Below, piece by piece: positions 1 through 8,125 of a stretch of DNA of 64,000 nucleotides. The stretch is from Afifellaceae bacterium (GTDB taxonomy: Bacteria; Pseudomonadota; Alphaproteobacteria; Rhizobiales; Afifellaceae), in contig JANQRH010000009.1 in NCBI GenBank assembly GCA_028284625.1, positions 310,001-374,000 on the forward strand, given 5' to 3'. Every line of letters begins with the position of its first letter. Position 1 is the stretch's first letter. The notes under the pieces are model-generated. The model had not been told where the DNA came from, did no database searches, and saw nothing but the letters and a program-made list of their open reading frames with translations. A program made the position numbers and the translations under genes.

Positions 1-1074
1 GGCAAGGTGCGCGAGCGCTGGTCGTTCCGCCGCTCCAACTATTTTGAGCATGTCGGCAATGAATGCCTCAATGTGAAGGACAATGTCGGGCTGCTCGACA
101 TGTCGGCCTTCGCCAAGTGCTTCGTCACCGGGCCCGGCGCGGAGGTGTGGCTCGATTCCATCTTTGCCAACCGCATCCCGAAGAAGATCGGGCGGGTGAA
201 CCTCTGCCATATCCTGACGTCGCGCGGCGGCGTGCGCTCGGAGTTCACGATCTACAAGGTGCGCGACGGCGGCTACTATATGGTCTCGGCCGGCGCGTTC
301 GAGCGGCACGACCACGACGTGCTGATGAAGCTTCTGCCGGACGACGGCAGCGTAAGCATGTATCCGGTTACGACGGCGTGGGGCGTGCTGGTGCTGGCAG
401 GGCCGAAATCGCGCGATGTGCTCGCCAAGATTACCGACACGGACCTCTCCACCGCCGCCTTTCCCTGGCTCTCTGGCAAAGAGATATCGATTGGTCCGGC
501 GAGCGCCCATGCGCTCAGGGTGAACTTCGTCGGCGAGCTGGGCTGGGAGCTCCACCACCCGATCGAAAAGCAGAACGTGATCTTCGATCGCGTGATGGAG
601 GCCGGCTCCGAATTCGGCATCAAGCCGTTCGGCATCCGTGCGATGACGGCGATGGCGATCGAGAAATCCTACCGCCTCGTCCCGCGTGAACTGTCGATCG
701 AATACACGGCGTATGAATCCGGTCTCGACCGCTTTGTGCATCCCAACAAGGGCGACTTCATCGGCCGCGACGCTCTGGTCAAAGCGCATGCCGACGGTGA
801 CAAATGGCGCTACGTGACGATGGAGGTGCACGGCGTCACGGACGCCGACCCGCGGGGCAACGAGCCGATCTGGAAGGGCGATACGCTGGTCGGCCGCGCC
901 ACTTCGGGAGGCTATGGCTGGCGCGTGGAGAAGTCGCTGGCGCTCGCCATGGTCCAGCCGGAGCACGGCGAAGAGGGGGCGGAGCTGGAGATTCAGATCC
1001 TCGGCGAGCGCTATCGCGCAACTGTGATTCCGGAAAGCCCATACGACCCGGAGAACGCTCGGCTCCGGGCGTAA
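1..1074 (+). CDS. Dimethylglycine/sarcosine dehydrogenase-like FAD oxidoreductase, C-terminal GcvT part (5' truncated by window)
   Basis: The reading frame is open from base 1, so the gene starts before the window; the GTG at 7 is only the first in-frame start. The 357 visible residues are a folate-binding aminomethyltransferase (GcvT-type) domain plus its C-terminal barrel, as found behind the FAD domain in dimethylglycine and sarcosine dehydrogenases. Seen: the opening RERWSFRRSNYFEHVGNE, the central VNFVGELGWELHHP and the late GGYGWRVEKSLALAMV, all typical of this family. Family knowledge: the FAD domain removes an N-methyl group and this domain passes the C1 unit to tetrahydrofolate. The nearby sox operons and fhs agree with such a role. 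A stand-alone GcvT paralogue is less likely because the first visible residues are already mid-protein. Confidence 0.85.
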   Translation, partial: GKVRERWSFRRSNYFEHVGNECLNVKDNVGLLDMSAFAKCFVTGPGAEVWLDSIFANRIPKKIGRVNLCHILTSRGGVRSEFTIYKVRDGGYYMVSAGAFERHDHDVLMKLLPDDGSVSMYPVTTAWGVLVLAGPKSRDVLAKITDTDLSTAAFPWLSGKEISIGPASAHALRVNFVGELGWELHHPIEKQNVIFDRVMEAGSEFGIKPFGIRAMTAMAIEKSYRLVPRELSIEYTAYESGLDRFVHPNKGDFIGRDALVKAHADGDKWRYVTMEVHGVTDADPRGNEPIWKGDTLVGRATSGGYGWRVEKSLALAMVQPEHGEEGAELEIQILGERYRATVIPESPYDPENARLRA

Positions 1075-1149
1075 CGCCGCGCCGCGCATTGCCGATCAAG
1101 GCCGCCCGCCGCTATCATCGATTGTTGGCGGCAGAGCGGAGCGCGTGGC

Positions 1150-2070
1150 TTGAAGATTGCGATTATGGGTGCCGGCGGGATCGGAGGCTATGTCGGCGGC
1201 CGGCTCGCAGCTTCCGGCGAGGATGTTCACCTCGTCGCGCGCGGTGCGCACCTTGCGGCCATCCGCAAATCCGGACTTCGTATCGAGAGTCCTCTCGGCG
1301 ATGCGCACATTCCTGAGATTGCCGCAATGGGCGACCCATCCGAGGTCGGGCCGGTCGACATCGTCCTGTTCACGGTGAAGCTCCCTGACACGGCGGCGGC
1401 CGCTGCAAAGCTCGGCCCGATGATCGCTGCGCATACACGCATCATCACGCTGCAAAACGGCGTCGACAGCGCCGACATGATTGCCGCGCATGTGGATCGT
1501 GCCCAGATCGCTCCGGGGATCATCTATCTCGCCGCCTACATCAAAGAGCCGGGAACCATCTCCAATCCCGGCGGTGTGCATCGGATGACCATCGACGCCA
1601 AGGCGGGCGACCCGACGATGGCGGCGTTCTTTGCCGCGTGCGACAAGGCCGTTGCCATAGAGGCCATCCCAACCGACGAGCCGGACCGAACCATCTGGCA
1701 GAAGTTCATCGCGCTTGTCGCATTCTCCGGCGTGACGTCGATCACGCGGCTGCCGATCGGCGCCGTCTATGAGAACGCCGAGGCGTTCGCCTTTATGCGC
1801 GCGCTTCTTGAAGAGAGCATCGCGGTGGCGAACGCGGAAGGGCAGCAGTTCGAAGCCGAAGAGGCGGACCGCGTTCTGGAGCTCTTCCGTAATCAGCCTT
1901 ACGATCAGAAATCGTCGATGCAGGTCGATCTGGAAGCCGGCAAAGCGCTTGAGTTGCCTTGGCTTTCGGGACGGGTCTACGAACTCGGCCGAAAGCACGG
2001 CATCGCCACGCCGGCCCATTGGGCTGTCTCAGCTGCACTTTCGCCTTTCGTGGATGGCCGGCCCGGCTAG
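1150..2070 (+). CDS. Ketopantoate reductase family protein (PanE/ApbA-like)
   Basis: A 306-residue protein with the Rossmann dinucleotide motif GAGGIGGYVGG at residues 7-17, the LQNGVDS segment in the middle and a C-terminal helical domain (KSSMQVDLEAGKALE). This is the ketopantoate reductase fold, which reduces 2-dehydropantoate or related 2-oxo acids with NADPH in the cytosol. The start is a TTG at 1150: it puts the beta strand MKIAIMGAGG right at the N terminus, as the family expects. It lies 75 bp behind the dehydrogenase gene on the same strand and may be cotranscribed. Alphaproteobacteria often carry several paralogues of this family in catabolic loci, so the substrate here need not be ketopantoate and panE is not assigned. 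Confidence 0.85.
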   Translation: MKIAIMGAGGIGGYVGGRLAASGEDVHLVARGAHLAAIRKSGLRIESPLGDAHIPEIAAMGDPSEVGPVDIVLFTVKLPDTAAAAAKLGPMIAAHTRIITLQNGVDSADMIAAHVDRAQIAPGIIYLAAYIKEPGTISNPGGVHRMTIDAKAGDPTMAAFFAACDKAVAIEAIPTDEPDRTIWQKFIALVAFSGVTSITRLPIGAVYENAEAFAFMRALLEESIAVANAEGQQFEAEEADRVLELFRNQPYDQKSSMQVDLEAGKALELPWLSGRVYELGRKHGIATPAHWAVSAALSPFVDGRPG

Positions 2071-2094
2071 GCTAACCGGGCGATGTAACCCGCG

Positions 2095-2511
2095 TTATCC
2101 GTCTCGCCCTGGTTCGTTTGGGTCGTTGGAGAACAGTGCGATCTTGTTGCCTTGAGGGTCGCGCAGATAGCCAACATAAAATCGGGGTCCGTATGAGTCA
2201 CGGAAGCCCGGCTGACCCTCGTCAGAGCCGCCTGCGGCAAGCGCGGCGGCGTGAAGGTCACGAACCTGCTTCTGACTGCGAGCCTTGAATGCGACCATAG
2301 CGCCATTGCCAGCAGAGGCCGGACGTCCATCGAAAGGGGACTTAACGTAGAAATCCGGCATAGCAGTAAACTGACCCGGTTGTTCAGGCGGCGTGCAGCT
2401 CAAGCCGTCAGGGCGCTCCTCCAGCTCGTAATCAAGGGCTGGCAGGAACGCGTAGTAAAACCGTTTCGCGCGGGCGATGTCATCAACACCGACTGTGACG
2501 TAGGCAATCAT
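2095..2511 (-). CDS. VOC (glyoxalase/bleomycin resistance fold) family protein
   Basis: A 138-residue cytosolic protein starting MIAYVTVGVDDIARAKRFY and ending with YVGYLRDPQGNKIALFSND, the two halves of a single vicinal-oxygen-chelate (VOC) module. Members are metal-dependent lyases, dioxygenases or binding proteins; the substrate cannot be told from sequence. The ATG at 2511 is preferred over the longer upstream frame, because VOC proteins begin at this strand and the upstream 63 residues look non-coding. It lies downstream of the AraC-type regulator gene on the same strand (88 bp gap) and converges on the PanE-like gene with 24 bp between stops. Confidence 0.85.
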   Translation of the reverse strand: MIAYVTVGVDDIARAKRFYYAFLPALDYELEERPDGLSCTPPEQPGQFTAMPDFYVKSPFDGRPASAGNGAMVAFKARSQKQVRDLHAAALAAGGSDEGQPGFRDSYGPRFYVGYLRDPQGNKIALFSNDPNEPGRDG

Positions 2512-2599
2512 GCTTCGTGTTTCTTTCCGGGAACTTACGTTGGTGAGTACACATCCTAGTCCGCTAGGAACCGAACACACGAGCGGAGCGGCCGGCTCC

Positions 2600-3631
2600 T
2601 TAGGCAAGCAGCTTCTCGCGCCCCTGTCGTTCCTGCTGCGGGGAACGGCCGTAGAGTTCGCGATAGCACTTTGAGAAATGCGAGGCGGAGACGAAGCCAC
2701 AGGCCACGGCGACCTCCACGATCGGCGCGTCGGATTGAATGAGGAGATGGCGAGCGCGATCCAGCCGGATCTCCAGATAGTAACGAGCCGGCGAGCGCCC
2801 CAGATTGCGGCGGAAGAGCCGCTCGATCTGGCGGCGTGACAGCCCGGCGTAGCGGGCGATCTCCACCAGCGACAGAGGCTCGGCGATGTTGGCCTCCATC
2901 AGCTCGATGATGAAGAGAAGCTTGGTGTTTTGCAGGCCAAGCCGGGCGCGCAGCGGCAAGCGCTGGCGGTCGGTGGGCGAGCGCATGCGGTCGGTCAGCG
3001 CCTGCTCGCAGACTTTCGTGACGATCTGCTCGTCGAGGTGCTCGCCGATCAAGTGCAGCATCATGTCGAGCGAGGCGGTGCCGCCGGCGCAGGTGTAGCA
3101 ATTGCCGTCGGCCTCAAAGAGATCGGCATAAACCTCCGCCTCTGGGAAGCGCTCCGAAAAGGCCGGCAGTGACTCCCAGTGTATCGCGCAGCGGCGGCCG
3201 TCGAGCACGCCGGCATCGGCCAGCACCCAGGCGCCGGTGTCCAGGGCGCCGATGCCGAAATTCTGCCGGTCGAGCGAGGCGATCCATTGATTGAGATTGC
3301 GGTCGCGAAAGCGCTCGATCCCTAGCGAGCCGCAGATAAAGACGTGGTCGGGTCGTTCGCCGCCGCGCACGCGCTCGCGTGCTTCTTTAAGCGACATGTC
3401 GGCAATGAATTGCATGCCGTTGGAGGCCGTTGCCGGTTCGCCGTCGAGCGAGACGAGCGACCAGCGATAAGCGCTCTGCCCCGCCATGCGATTGGCGATG
3501 CGCAACGGCTCGACAGCCATGGCGAACGCGATCATGGTGAAGTTCGGTATGAGCACGAAATAGAAGTGCCGCTCCCGAATGCTCTCAGGCTGCAAGCCGG
3601 CCTCCGCCCTGTCTGATCTGCTTCCCGTCAT
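2600..3631 (-). CDS. GlxA-family (DJ-1/PfpI plus AraC HTH) transcriptional regulator, GbdR-like
   Basis: 343 residues in two parts: an N-terminal DJ-1/PfpI-like domain (FYFVLIPNFTMIAFAMAVEP to about residue 200) and a C-terminal AraC-type DNA-binding domain with two helix-turn-helix units (EIARYAGLSRRQIERLFRR and VEVAVACGFVSASHFSKCYR). This is the architecture of GlxA-family activators such as GbdR and CdhR, which respond to glycine betaine, dimethylglycine or carnitine. The gene is divergent from fhs (119 bp apart) and sits amid demethylation genes, so control of N-methyl compound use is a reasonable inference. The inducer is not shown by the sequence. Confidence 0.9.
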   Translation of the reverse strand: MTGSRSDRAEAGLQPESIRERHFYFVLIPNFTMIAFAMAVEPLRIANRMAGQSAYRWSLVSLDGEPATASNGMQFIADMSLKEARERVRGGERPDHVFICGSLGIERFRDRNLNQWIASLDRQNFGIGALDTGAWVLADAGVLDGRRCAIHWESLPAFSERFPEAEVYADLFEADGNCYTCAGGTASLDMMLHLIGEHLDEQIVTKVCEQALTDRMRSPTDRQRLPLRARLGLQNTKLLFIIELMEANIAEPLSLVEIARYAGLSRRQIERLFRRNLGRSPARYYLEIRLDRARHLLIQSDAPIVEVAVACGFVSASHFSKCYRELYGRSPQQERQGREKLLA

Positions 3632-3658
3632 GTCGCAACCAGAGCACTTGCGTCAATT

Positions 3659-3679
3659 CCTTGGCTGTAATGCCTAAGG
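3659..3679. promoter_or_regulatory. Imperfect inverted repeat in the glxA-like/fhs divergent promoter region
   Basis: CCTTGGC and GCCTAAGG form inverted arms (one bulged base) around TGTAAT. It lies 28 bp upstream of the regulator ATG (3631) and 71 bp upstream of fhs. Position and symmetry suit an operator for the divergently encoded AraC-type regulator, but there is only one copy and no comparison, so this is a weak call. Confidence 0.3.
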
Positions 3680-3750
3680 CGCAGTCTGGTATAGATTATT
3701 CCAGCACGTAAAGACCGGTAGACGTGGTCCGGTGTGGGGGAGGGGTGCGC

Positions 3751-5433
3751 ATGAGCGACGACGTGAAGAGCGATATCGAAATCGCCCGCGCCGCCACCAA
3801 GCAACCGATCTGGGATATTGCCGCCAAGCTCGGCATTCAGGCGGAGAGCCTGGAGCCCTACGGGAACGACAAGGCGAAACTCTCCACAGACGCCGTCAAC
3901 GGATTGGCCGACCGGCCGGACGGCAAGCTGATCCTGGTGACGGCGATCACGCCGACGCCGGCGGGCGAAGGCAAGACGACCACAACGGTCGGCTTAAGCG
4001 ACGGCCTGAACCGCATCGGCAAAAACGCCGTTGCCTGCCTGCGCGAGCCGTCACTTGGCCCGTGCTTCGGCATGAAGGGCGGGGCGGCGGGCGGCGGCTA
4101 TGCCCAGGTGGTGCCGATGGAGGATATCAACCTCCATTTCACCGGCGACTTCCACGCCATTACTGCGGCGCACAATCTGCTCGCCGCGATGATCGACAAC
4201 CACATCTATTGGGGCAACGCGCTTGAGATCGACCCGCGCCGCGTGAGCTGGCGCCGCGTCATGGACATGAACGATCGGGCGCTGAGGGAGATCGTGTGCT
4301 CGCTCGGCGGCGTCGCCAACGGCTTTCCGCGCGAGGCGGGTTTCGACATCACGGTCGCCTCGGAGATCATGGCCATCCTGTGCCTGGCCAGGGACCAGGC
4401 CGATCTGCAGCAGCGGATCGGCAACATCGTCGTGGCGCAGCGGCGCGATCGCTCACCGGTGACGGCGCGCGACATCAAAGCCGACGGCGCCATGACGGTG
4501 CTCTTGATGCGGGCGCTGCAGCCCAATCTCGTGCAGACGCTGGAGAACAACCCGGCCTTCATTCATGGCGGGCCGTTCGCCAACATCGCGCATGGCTGCA
4601 ACTCTGTCATGGCCACCAAGACGGCGCTGAAGCTCGCCGATTATGTGGTGACGGAAGCCGGCTTCGGCGCCGATCTCGGGGCGGAGAAGTTTTTCGACAT
4701 CAAGTGCCGCGCGGCGGGTCTCAATCCGGCGGCGGCGGTGATCGTCGCCACCATTCGTGCGCTAAAGATGCATGGCGGCGTGGCGCGCGACGCACTCAGC
4801 GATGAGAACGTCGAGGCGGTGACCAAGGGCTGCGCCAATCTTGGCCGTCACGTCGACAACGTGAAATCCTTCGGCGTGCCGGTGGTCGTGGCGATCAATC
4901 ATTTTTCCGCCGACACGGACGCGGAGGTCGCCGCTGTGCAGGATTTCGCCCGCGACCATGGGGTGGAGGCGGTGCTTGCCCGGCACTGGGCCGAGGGCGG
5001 GGCAGGCACGAAGGACTTGGCGCAGGCGGTGGCGGCGCTGGCGGATTCCGGCGCGGCGCAGTTCGCGCCGATCTATCCCGACGACATGCCGCTTTGGGAG
5101 AAGATCAACGCCGTGGTCACGCGCATCTATCGCGCCGACGAGGCGGTGGCCGACAAGAAGATCCGCGACCAGCTCAAGGCGTGGGACGAGGCGGGCTATT
5201 CAAAGCTGCCGGTGTGCATGGCGAAGACGCAATATTCCTTCTCCACCGACCCGAATCTGAAGGGCGCGCCGTCGAACCACGTCGTGCCGATCCGCGAAGT
5301 GCGGCTCTCCGCCGGCGCCGGCTTCGTCGTGGTGATCTGCGGGGAAATCATGACCATGCCCGGCCTGCCGCGGACACCGGCAGCGGAGGCCATCGGTTTG
5401 GACCAAGCGGGGCTCGTGCAGGGGTTGTTCTAG
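3751..5433 (+). CDS. fhs: Formate-tetrahydrofolate ligase
   Basis: A 560-residue protein, the normal length for this enzyme, which makes 10-formyl-tetrahydrofolate from formate, tetrahydrofolate and ATP in the cytosol. The nucleotide-binding loop is clear at residues 69-79 ([11 protein letters not shown]), followed by the conserved [20 protein letters not shown] and later [12 protein letters not shown] and [13 protein letters not shown]. The ATG at 3751 is chosen over an earlier in-frame GTG at 3724 because a purine-rich GGGGGAGGGG stretch precedes it and the family starts near here. Downstream there is only a repeat before a convergent gene. In this setting it would help assimilate formate and C1 units released by oxidative demethylation. 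Confidence 0.97.
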   Translation: MSDDVKSDIEIARAATKQPIWDIAAKLGIQAESLEPYGNDKAKLSTDAVNGLADRPDGKLILVTAITPTPAGEGKTTTTVGLSDGLNRIGKNAVACLREPSLGPCFGMKGGAAGGGYAQVVPMEDINLHFTGDFHAITAAHNLLAAMIDNHIYWGNALEIDPRRVSWRRVMDMNDRALREIVCSLGGVANGFPREAGFDITVASEIMAILCLARDQADLQQRIGNIVVAQRRDRSPVTARDIKADGAMTVLLMRALQPNLVQTLENNPAFIHGGPFANIAHGCNSVMATKTALKLADYVVTEAGFGADLGAEKFFDIKCRAAGLNPAAAVIVATIRALKMHGGVARDALSDENVEAVTKGCANLGRHVDNVKSFGVPVVVAINHFSADTDAEVAAVQDFARDHGVEAVLARHWAEGGAGTKDLAQAVAALADSGAAQFAPIYPDDMPLWEKINAVVTRIYRADEAVADKKIRDQLKAWDEAGYSKLPVCMAKTQYSFSTDPNLKGAPSNHVVPIREVRLSAGAGFVVVICGEIMTMPGLPRTPAAEAIGLDQAGLVQGLF

Positions 5434-5530
5434 GTAAGGCGCCCGAAAACTTTGGCGAGTGAGAAAGCCGATACTGCGTCTCCCCGAAAGCGGAGGTGGA
5501 GCGTGCACTCCTTCTGAAACTTTGTCTTCT

Positions 5531-5632
5531 GTCGTCATTGCCGGGCTTGACCCGGCAATCCATGCCGCATGCGCCGCGTCTATCAGACCCGCTCAGGAAT
5601 GGATGCCCGGATCAAGTCCGGGCATGACGACG
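5531..5632. repeat. Intergenic palindromic element, family R1, copy A
   Basis: The element begins GTCGTCAT and ends ATGACGAC. Inside are two hairpins: TTGCCGGG/CCCGGCAA around CTTGA, and ATGCCCGG/CCGGGCAT around ATCAAGT. A second copy lies at 7625-7711. It fills most of the 226-bp gap between the convergent fhs and MGMT genes, where it could end transcription from both sides. Very similar palindromes, often mistranslated as short ORFs, are common in Hyphomicrobiales genomes. Confidence 0.85.
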
Positions 5633-5659
5633 GAGGTAAGGCGAGCGTCGGTTGTAAAC

Positions 5660-6217
5660 TCACACCCCATCAAACAGTGTCGGCGCATCGGCCTCGCCCT
5701 TGGCGTGGACGCTCTCAATCGCCAGAAGCTTGCGCTTCGCTTGAATGCCGCCATGGGCGGAGAAGCCGCCGATCTTGCCGCCGGCCGCCAGCACGCGGTG
5801 GCACGGCACCACGATAGGGAACGGATTGCGGCCCATGGCGACACCCACCTCGCGCGCGGCGTCCGGCTGACCGATACGCGCGGCGATCTCGCCGTAGCTC
5901 AGCGTGCCGCCGGGCGGGATTGAGCGCGCCACATCATAGACCTCGCGGTTGAAGGCCGGCACGCGATCCATGTTGAGCGGGATGTCCGCGAGGTCGCGCG
6001 GCTCGCCCGCGAGCAGCGCTTTGATCGCGTCGATCGCGGCCTGCACGTCGGGCGGCGGCGTCTCTTCGCTGGATTGCGCAAAGCGCCGCGCCAGGCGGGC
6101 GCGGGCAGCATCCTGGTTCGCCTCAGGGAGCTGGACGCCGACAAGCCCGGCTTCGTCCCAGGCGATGCCGCAAGGGCCGATGGCGGTGTCAAACAGGGCG
6201 AATCCGGTGGCGGACAT
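5660..6217 (-). CDS. ogt: Methylated-DNA-[protein]-cysteine S-methyltransferase
   Basis: A 185-residue DNA repair protein that takes the alkyl group from O6-alkylguanine onto its own cysteine. The active-site motif PCHRVLAAGGKIGGFS places the acceptor at C139. Before it are the helix-turn-helix region (VARSIPPGGTLSYGEIAARIG, about residues 96-115) and the arginine-finger stretch AREVGVAMGRNP. There is no N-terminal Ada zinc domain, so it is the stand-alone type. The gene is monocistronic, divergent from soxB. It may be useful where methylated amines are oxidised and formaldehyde arises, but that link is only inference. Confidence 0.95.
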   Translation of the reverse strand: MSATGFALFDTAIGPCGIAWDEAGLVGVQLPEANQDAARARLARRFAQSSEETPPPDVQAAIDAIKALLAGEPRDLADIPLNMDRVPAFNREVYDVARSIPPGGTLSYGEIAARIGQPDAAREVGVAMGRNPFPIVVPCHRVLAAGGKIGGFSAHGGIQAKRKLLAIESVHAKGEADAPTLFDGV

Positions 6218-6321
6218 GCGCTACTTCTAGCAGGTCCGTCGGCGCGCGCCGCCCGATTCTTGGCTCTCACGCATTGCCTGCGACACGGCCCCGCCGCATC
6301 CGCGATTGCCCAGGGCGGCCG

Positions 6322-6339
6322 GCACCCCTAAAGGGGTGC
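6322..6339 (+). promoter_or_regulatory. Hairpin covering the ribosome-binding site of soxB (first copy)
   Basis: GCACCCC (6322-6328) and GGGGTGC (6333-6339) are perfect inverted arms around the loop TAAA, ending one base before the ATG at 6341. The only Shine-Dalgarno-like sequence (AAAGGGG) lies inside the 3' arm, so a formed stem would hide it. This could be translational control or coupling; only the sequence is observed. Confidence 0.5.
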
Positions 6340-6340
6340 G

Positions 6341-7591
6341 ATGCAGCGCTACGGCATTCTTTCGCTGATCCGCGAGGGGCTCCGCGGCCATACCGGCTGG
6401 GAGCCGGCGTGGCGCTTTCCGGAGCCGAAGCCGCGCTACGATGCAATCATCATCGGCGGCGGCGGACACGGCCTGGCGACCGCCTATTACCTCGCCAAGG
6501 AGCACGGGCTCACCGACATCGCGGTGATCGAGAAGGGCTGGATCGGCGGCGGCAATGCCGGCCGCAACACGACGATCATCCGCTCCAACTATCTCTATGA
6601 CGAGAGTGCGGCGATCTACGACCACGCGCTGCAGCTCTGGAAGAACCTCGGCCGCGAGCTCGATTTCAACATCATGATGAGCCATCGCGGCGTGTTGAAC
6701 CTGGCGCATGATGAAGGCGAGATGCGGCAGCTCAAACGCCGCGTGGAGGCCAACCGGCTGAACGGCGTCGATGCGGAATGGCTGGAGCCGGAGGACGTGA
6801 AGGCGTTCTGCCCGCCGATCTCAATTGCGCCGACGCTGCGCTATCCGGTGCTCGGCGCGACCTTGCAGCGCTCCGGCGGCACCAACCGGCATGATGCGGT
6901 GGTCTGGGGCTATGCGCGCGCCGCCGATGCGCTAGGCGTCGACATCATCCAGCAATGCGAGGTGACGAATATCCTCTCCGAAGGTGGGGCTGTGACCGGC
7001 ATTGAGACGACCAAGGGTCCGATCGCCACGCCGAAGGTCGCCAGCGTCACGGCCGGGCACACCAGCGTCATCGCCGCCATGCTCGGCCTGAAGTTGCCGA
7101 TCGAAAGCCATCCTTTGCAGGCGATGGTGTCGGAGCCGATCAAGCCGGTCATGCCATGCGTGGTGATGTCGAGCGCCGTCCATGTCTATGTCAGTCAATC
7201 CGACAAGGGCGAGTTGGTGATCGGCGCGGGCATCGATCCGCATCTCTCCTATACGCAGCGTGGCTCGTTCGACATCGTGGAGCATCAGATGGCCGCCATG
7301 GTGGAGCTTCTGCCGTTCACGTCGCGGCTGCGCTTCATGCGGCAATGGGGGGGCATCGTTGATGTCTGCCCGGACGCGAGCCCGGTCATCTCCAAGACGC
7401 GCATCAAGGGCTTCTACGTGAATGGCGGGTGGGGCACCGGGGGCTGGAAGGCGACGCCCGGTTCCGGCCATGTGTTCGCCGATCTCATTGCAAATGACGA
7501 GCCGAACGCCATTGCCGCACCGTTTGCGCTGGAGCGGTTCGTCTCCGGCGCGCTGGTTGCCGAACACGGCGCCGCAGCCGTGGCGCATTGA
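6341..7591 (+). CDS. soxB: Sarcosine oxidase subunit beta (first operon)
   Basis: 416 residues. The FAD-binding motif is [20 protein letters not shown] (residues 33-52). H184 in the RHDAVVWG motif lies where heterotetrameric sarcosine oxidases carry covalently bound FMN. The enzyme oxidises sarcosine to glycine, peroxide and a methylene unit given to tetrahydrofolate. It is the first gene of soxB-soxD-soxA-soxG (6341-11785). It differs much from the second soxB in this window (for example in the N-terminal 30 residues), so it is not a recent duplicate. The start ATG is preceded by a GGGG Shine-Dalgarno inside a hairpin. Related dimethylglycine-type substrates cannot be excluded. Confidence 0.95.
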   Translation: MQRYGILSLIREGLRGHTGWEPAWRFPEPKPRYDAIIIGGGGHGLATAYYLAKEHGLTDIAVIEKGWIGGGNAGRNTTIIRSNYLYDESAAIYDHALQLWKNLGRELDFNIMMSHRGVLNLAHDEGEMRQLKRRVEANRLNGVDAEWLEPEDVKAFCPPISIAPTLRYPVLGATLQRSGGTNRHDAVVWGYARAADALGVDIIQQCEVTNILSEGGAVTGIETTKGPIATPKVASVTAGHTSVIAAMLGLKLPIESHPLQAMVSEPIKPVMPCVVMSSAVHVYVSQSDKGELVIGAGIDPHLSYTQRGSFDIVEHQMAAMVELLPFTSRLRFMRQWGGIVDVCPDASPVISKTRIKGFYVNGGWGTGGWKATPGSGHVFADLIANDEPNAIAAPFALERFVSGALVAEHGAAAVAH

Positions 7592-7624
7592 GGGGATGAT
7601 GGCGCATCGTCGACCCTGCTCACT

Positions 7625-7711
7625 GTCGTCATGCCCAGGCTTGACCCGGGCATCCGTTCCGTGCCGGCCGGCTTCAGAATGGATCGCCGGATCAAGTCCG
7701 GCGATGACGAC
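7625..7711. repeat. Intergenic palindromic element, family R1, copy B (inside sox operon 1)
   Basis: It starts GTCGTCAT and ends ATGACGAC like copy A at 5531-5632. Its second hairpin is ATCGCCGG/CCGGCGAT around the same ATCAAGT loop. Compared with copy A, paired positions in both arms have changed together, so the pairing is kept. It occupies the 150-bp gap between soxB and soxD and ends 30 bp before the soxD start. The stop-free frame crossing it upstream of soxD is not counted as coding. Confidence 0.85.
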
Positions 7712-7741
7712 ATCAAATGTGGCAATTGGGGGCGGCAAGAA

Positions 7742-8125
7742 ATGTTTCTGATCCGCTGTCCCTGGTGTGGCGAACGCGATGTCTCCGACTTTAGCTATGG
7801 CGGCGAGGCCCATATCGCGCGCCCGACGGATTCTGAGACCATGAGCGATTCCGCCTGGGCGGAGTTCGTATTTCTGCGCAGCAATCCCAAGGGCGTGCAC
7901 GCGGAGCGTTGGAACCACCAGGCGGGCTGCCGTCGTTGGTTCAACATACTGCGCAATACCGCCACGGATGACATCCTTGCCGTCTACAAGATGGGCGAGT
8001 CGCCTCCGGAGGTCACCGCCAACCTGCCGGCCACGCCAAGCGGTGAGGCGGCGATCGGCTCCGGCAACGATGCTGCCAAAATCCTCGGTCCGGACGAGAC
8101 TGGGGGCGCAACTGCGGGCAAATGA
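7742..8125 (+). CDS. soxD: Sarcosine oxidase subunit delta (first operon)
   Basis: 127 residues starting MFLIRCPWCGERD. The zinc ligands known for SoxD fall exactly in place: C6, C9, H59 and C63. The subunit forms part of the alpha-beta-gamma-delta oxidase. The ATG at 7742 is chosen because the zinc motif must lie at the very N terminus; the frame upstream runs through the R1 repeat and is not protein. The 3' end overlaps soxA by four bases (ATGA at 8122). About 30 C-terminal residues beyond the core are rich in Gly/Ala and lack a recognisable motif; the second SoxD in this window lacks most of them. Confidence 0.93.
   Translation: MFLIRCPWCGERDVSDFSYGGEAHIARPTDSETMSDSAWAEFVFLRSNPKGVHAERWNHQAGCRRWFNILRNTATDDILAVYKMGESPPEVTANLPATPSGEAAIGSGNDAAKILGPDETGGATAGK

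Noticed and set aside
5569-5637. Short peptides read from the R1 element as small proteins
   Set aside because: They are translations of the palindrome itself, repeated in the second copy in other contexts, with no ribosome-binding site.
7631-7741. N-terminal extension of soxD through the R1 repeat
   Set aside because: The repeat is a known type of non-coding palindrome; SoxD must begin just before its first zinc cysteines, so the ATG at 7742 is the start.
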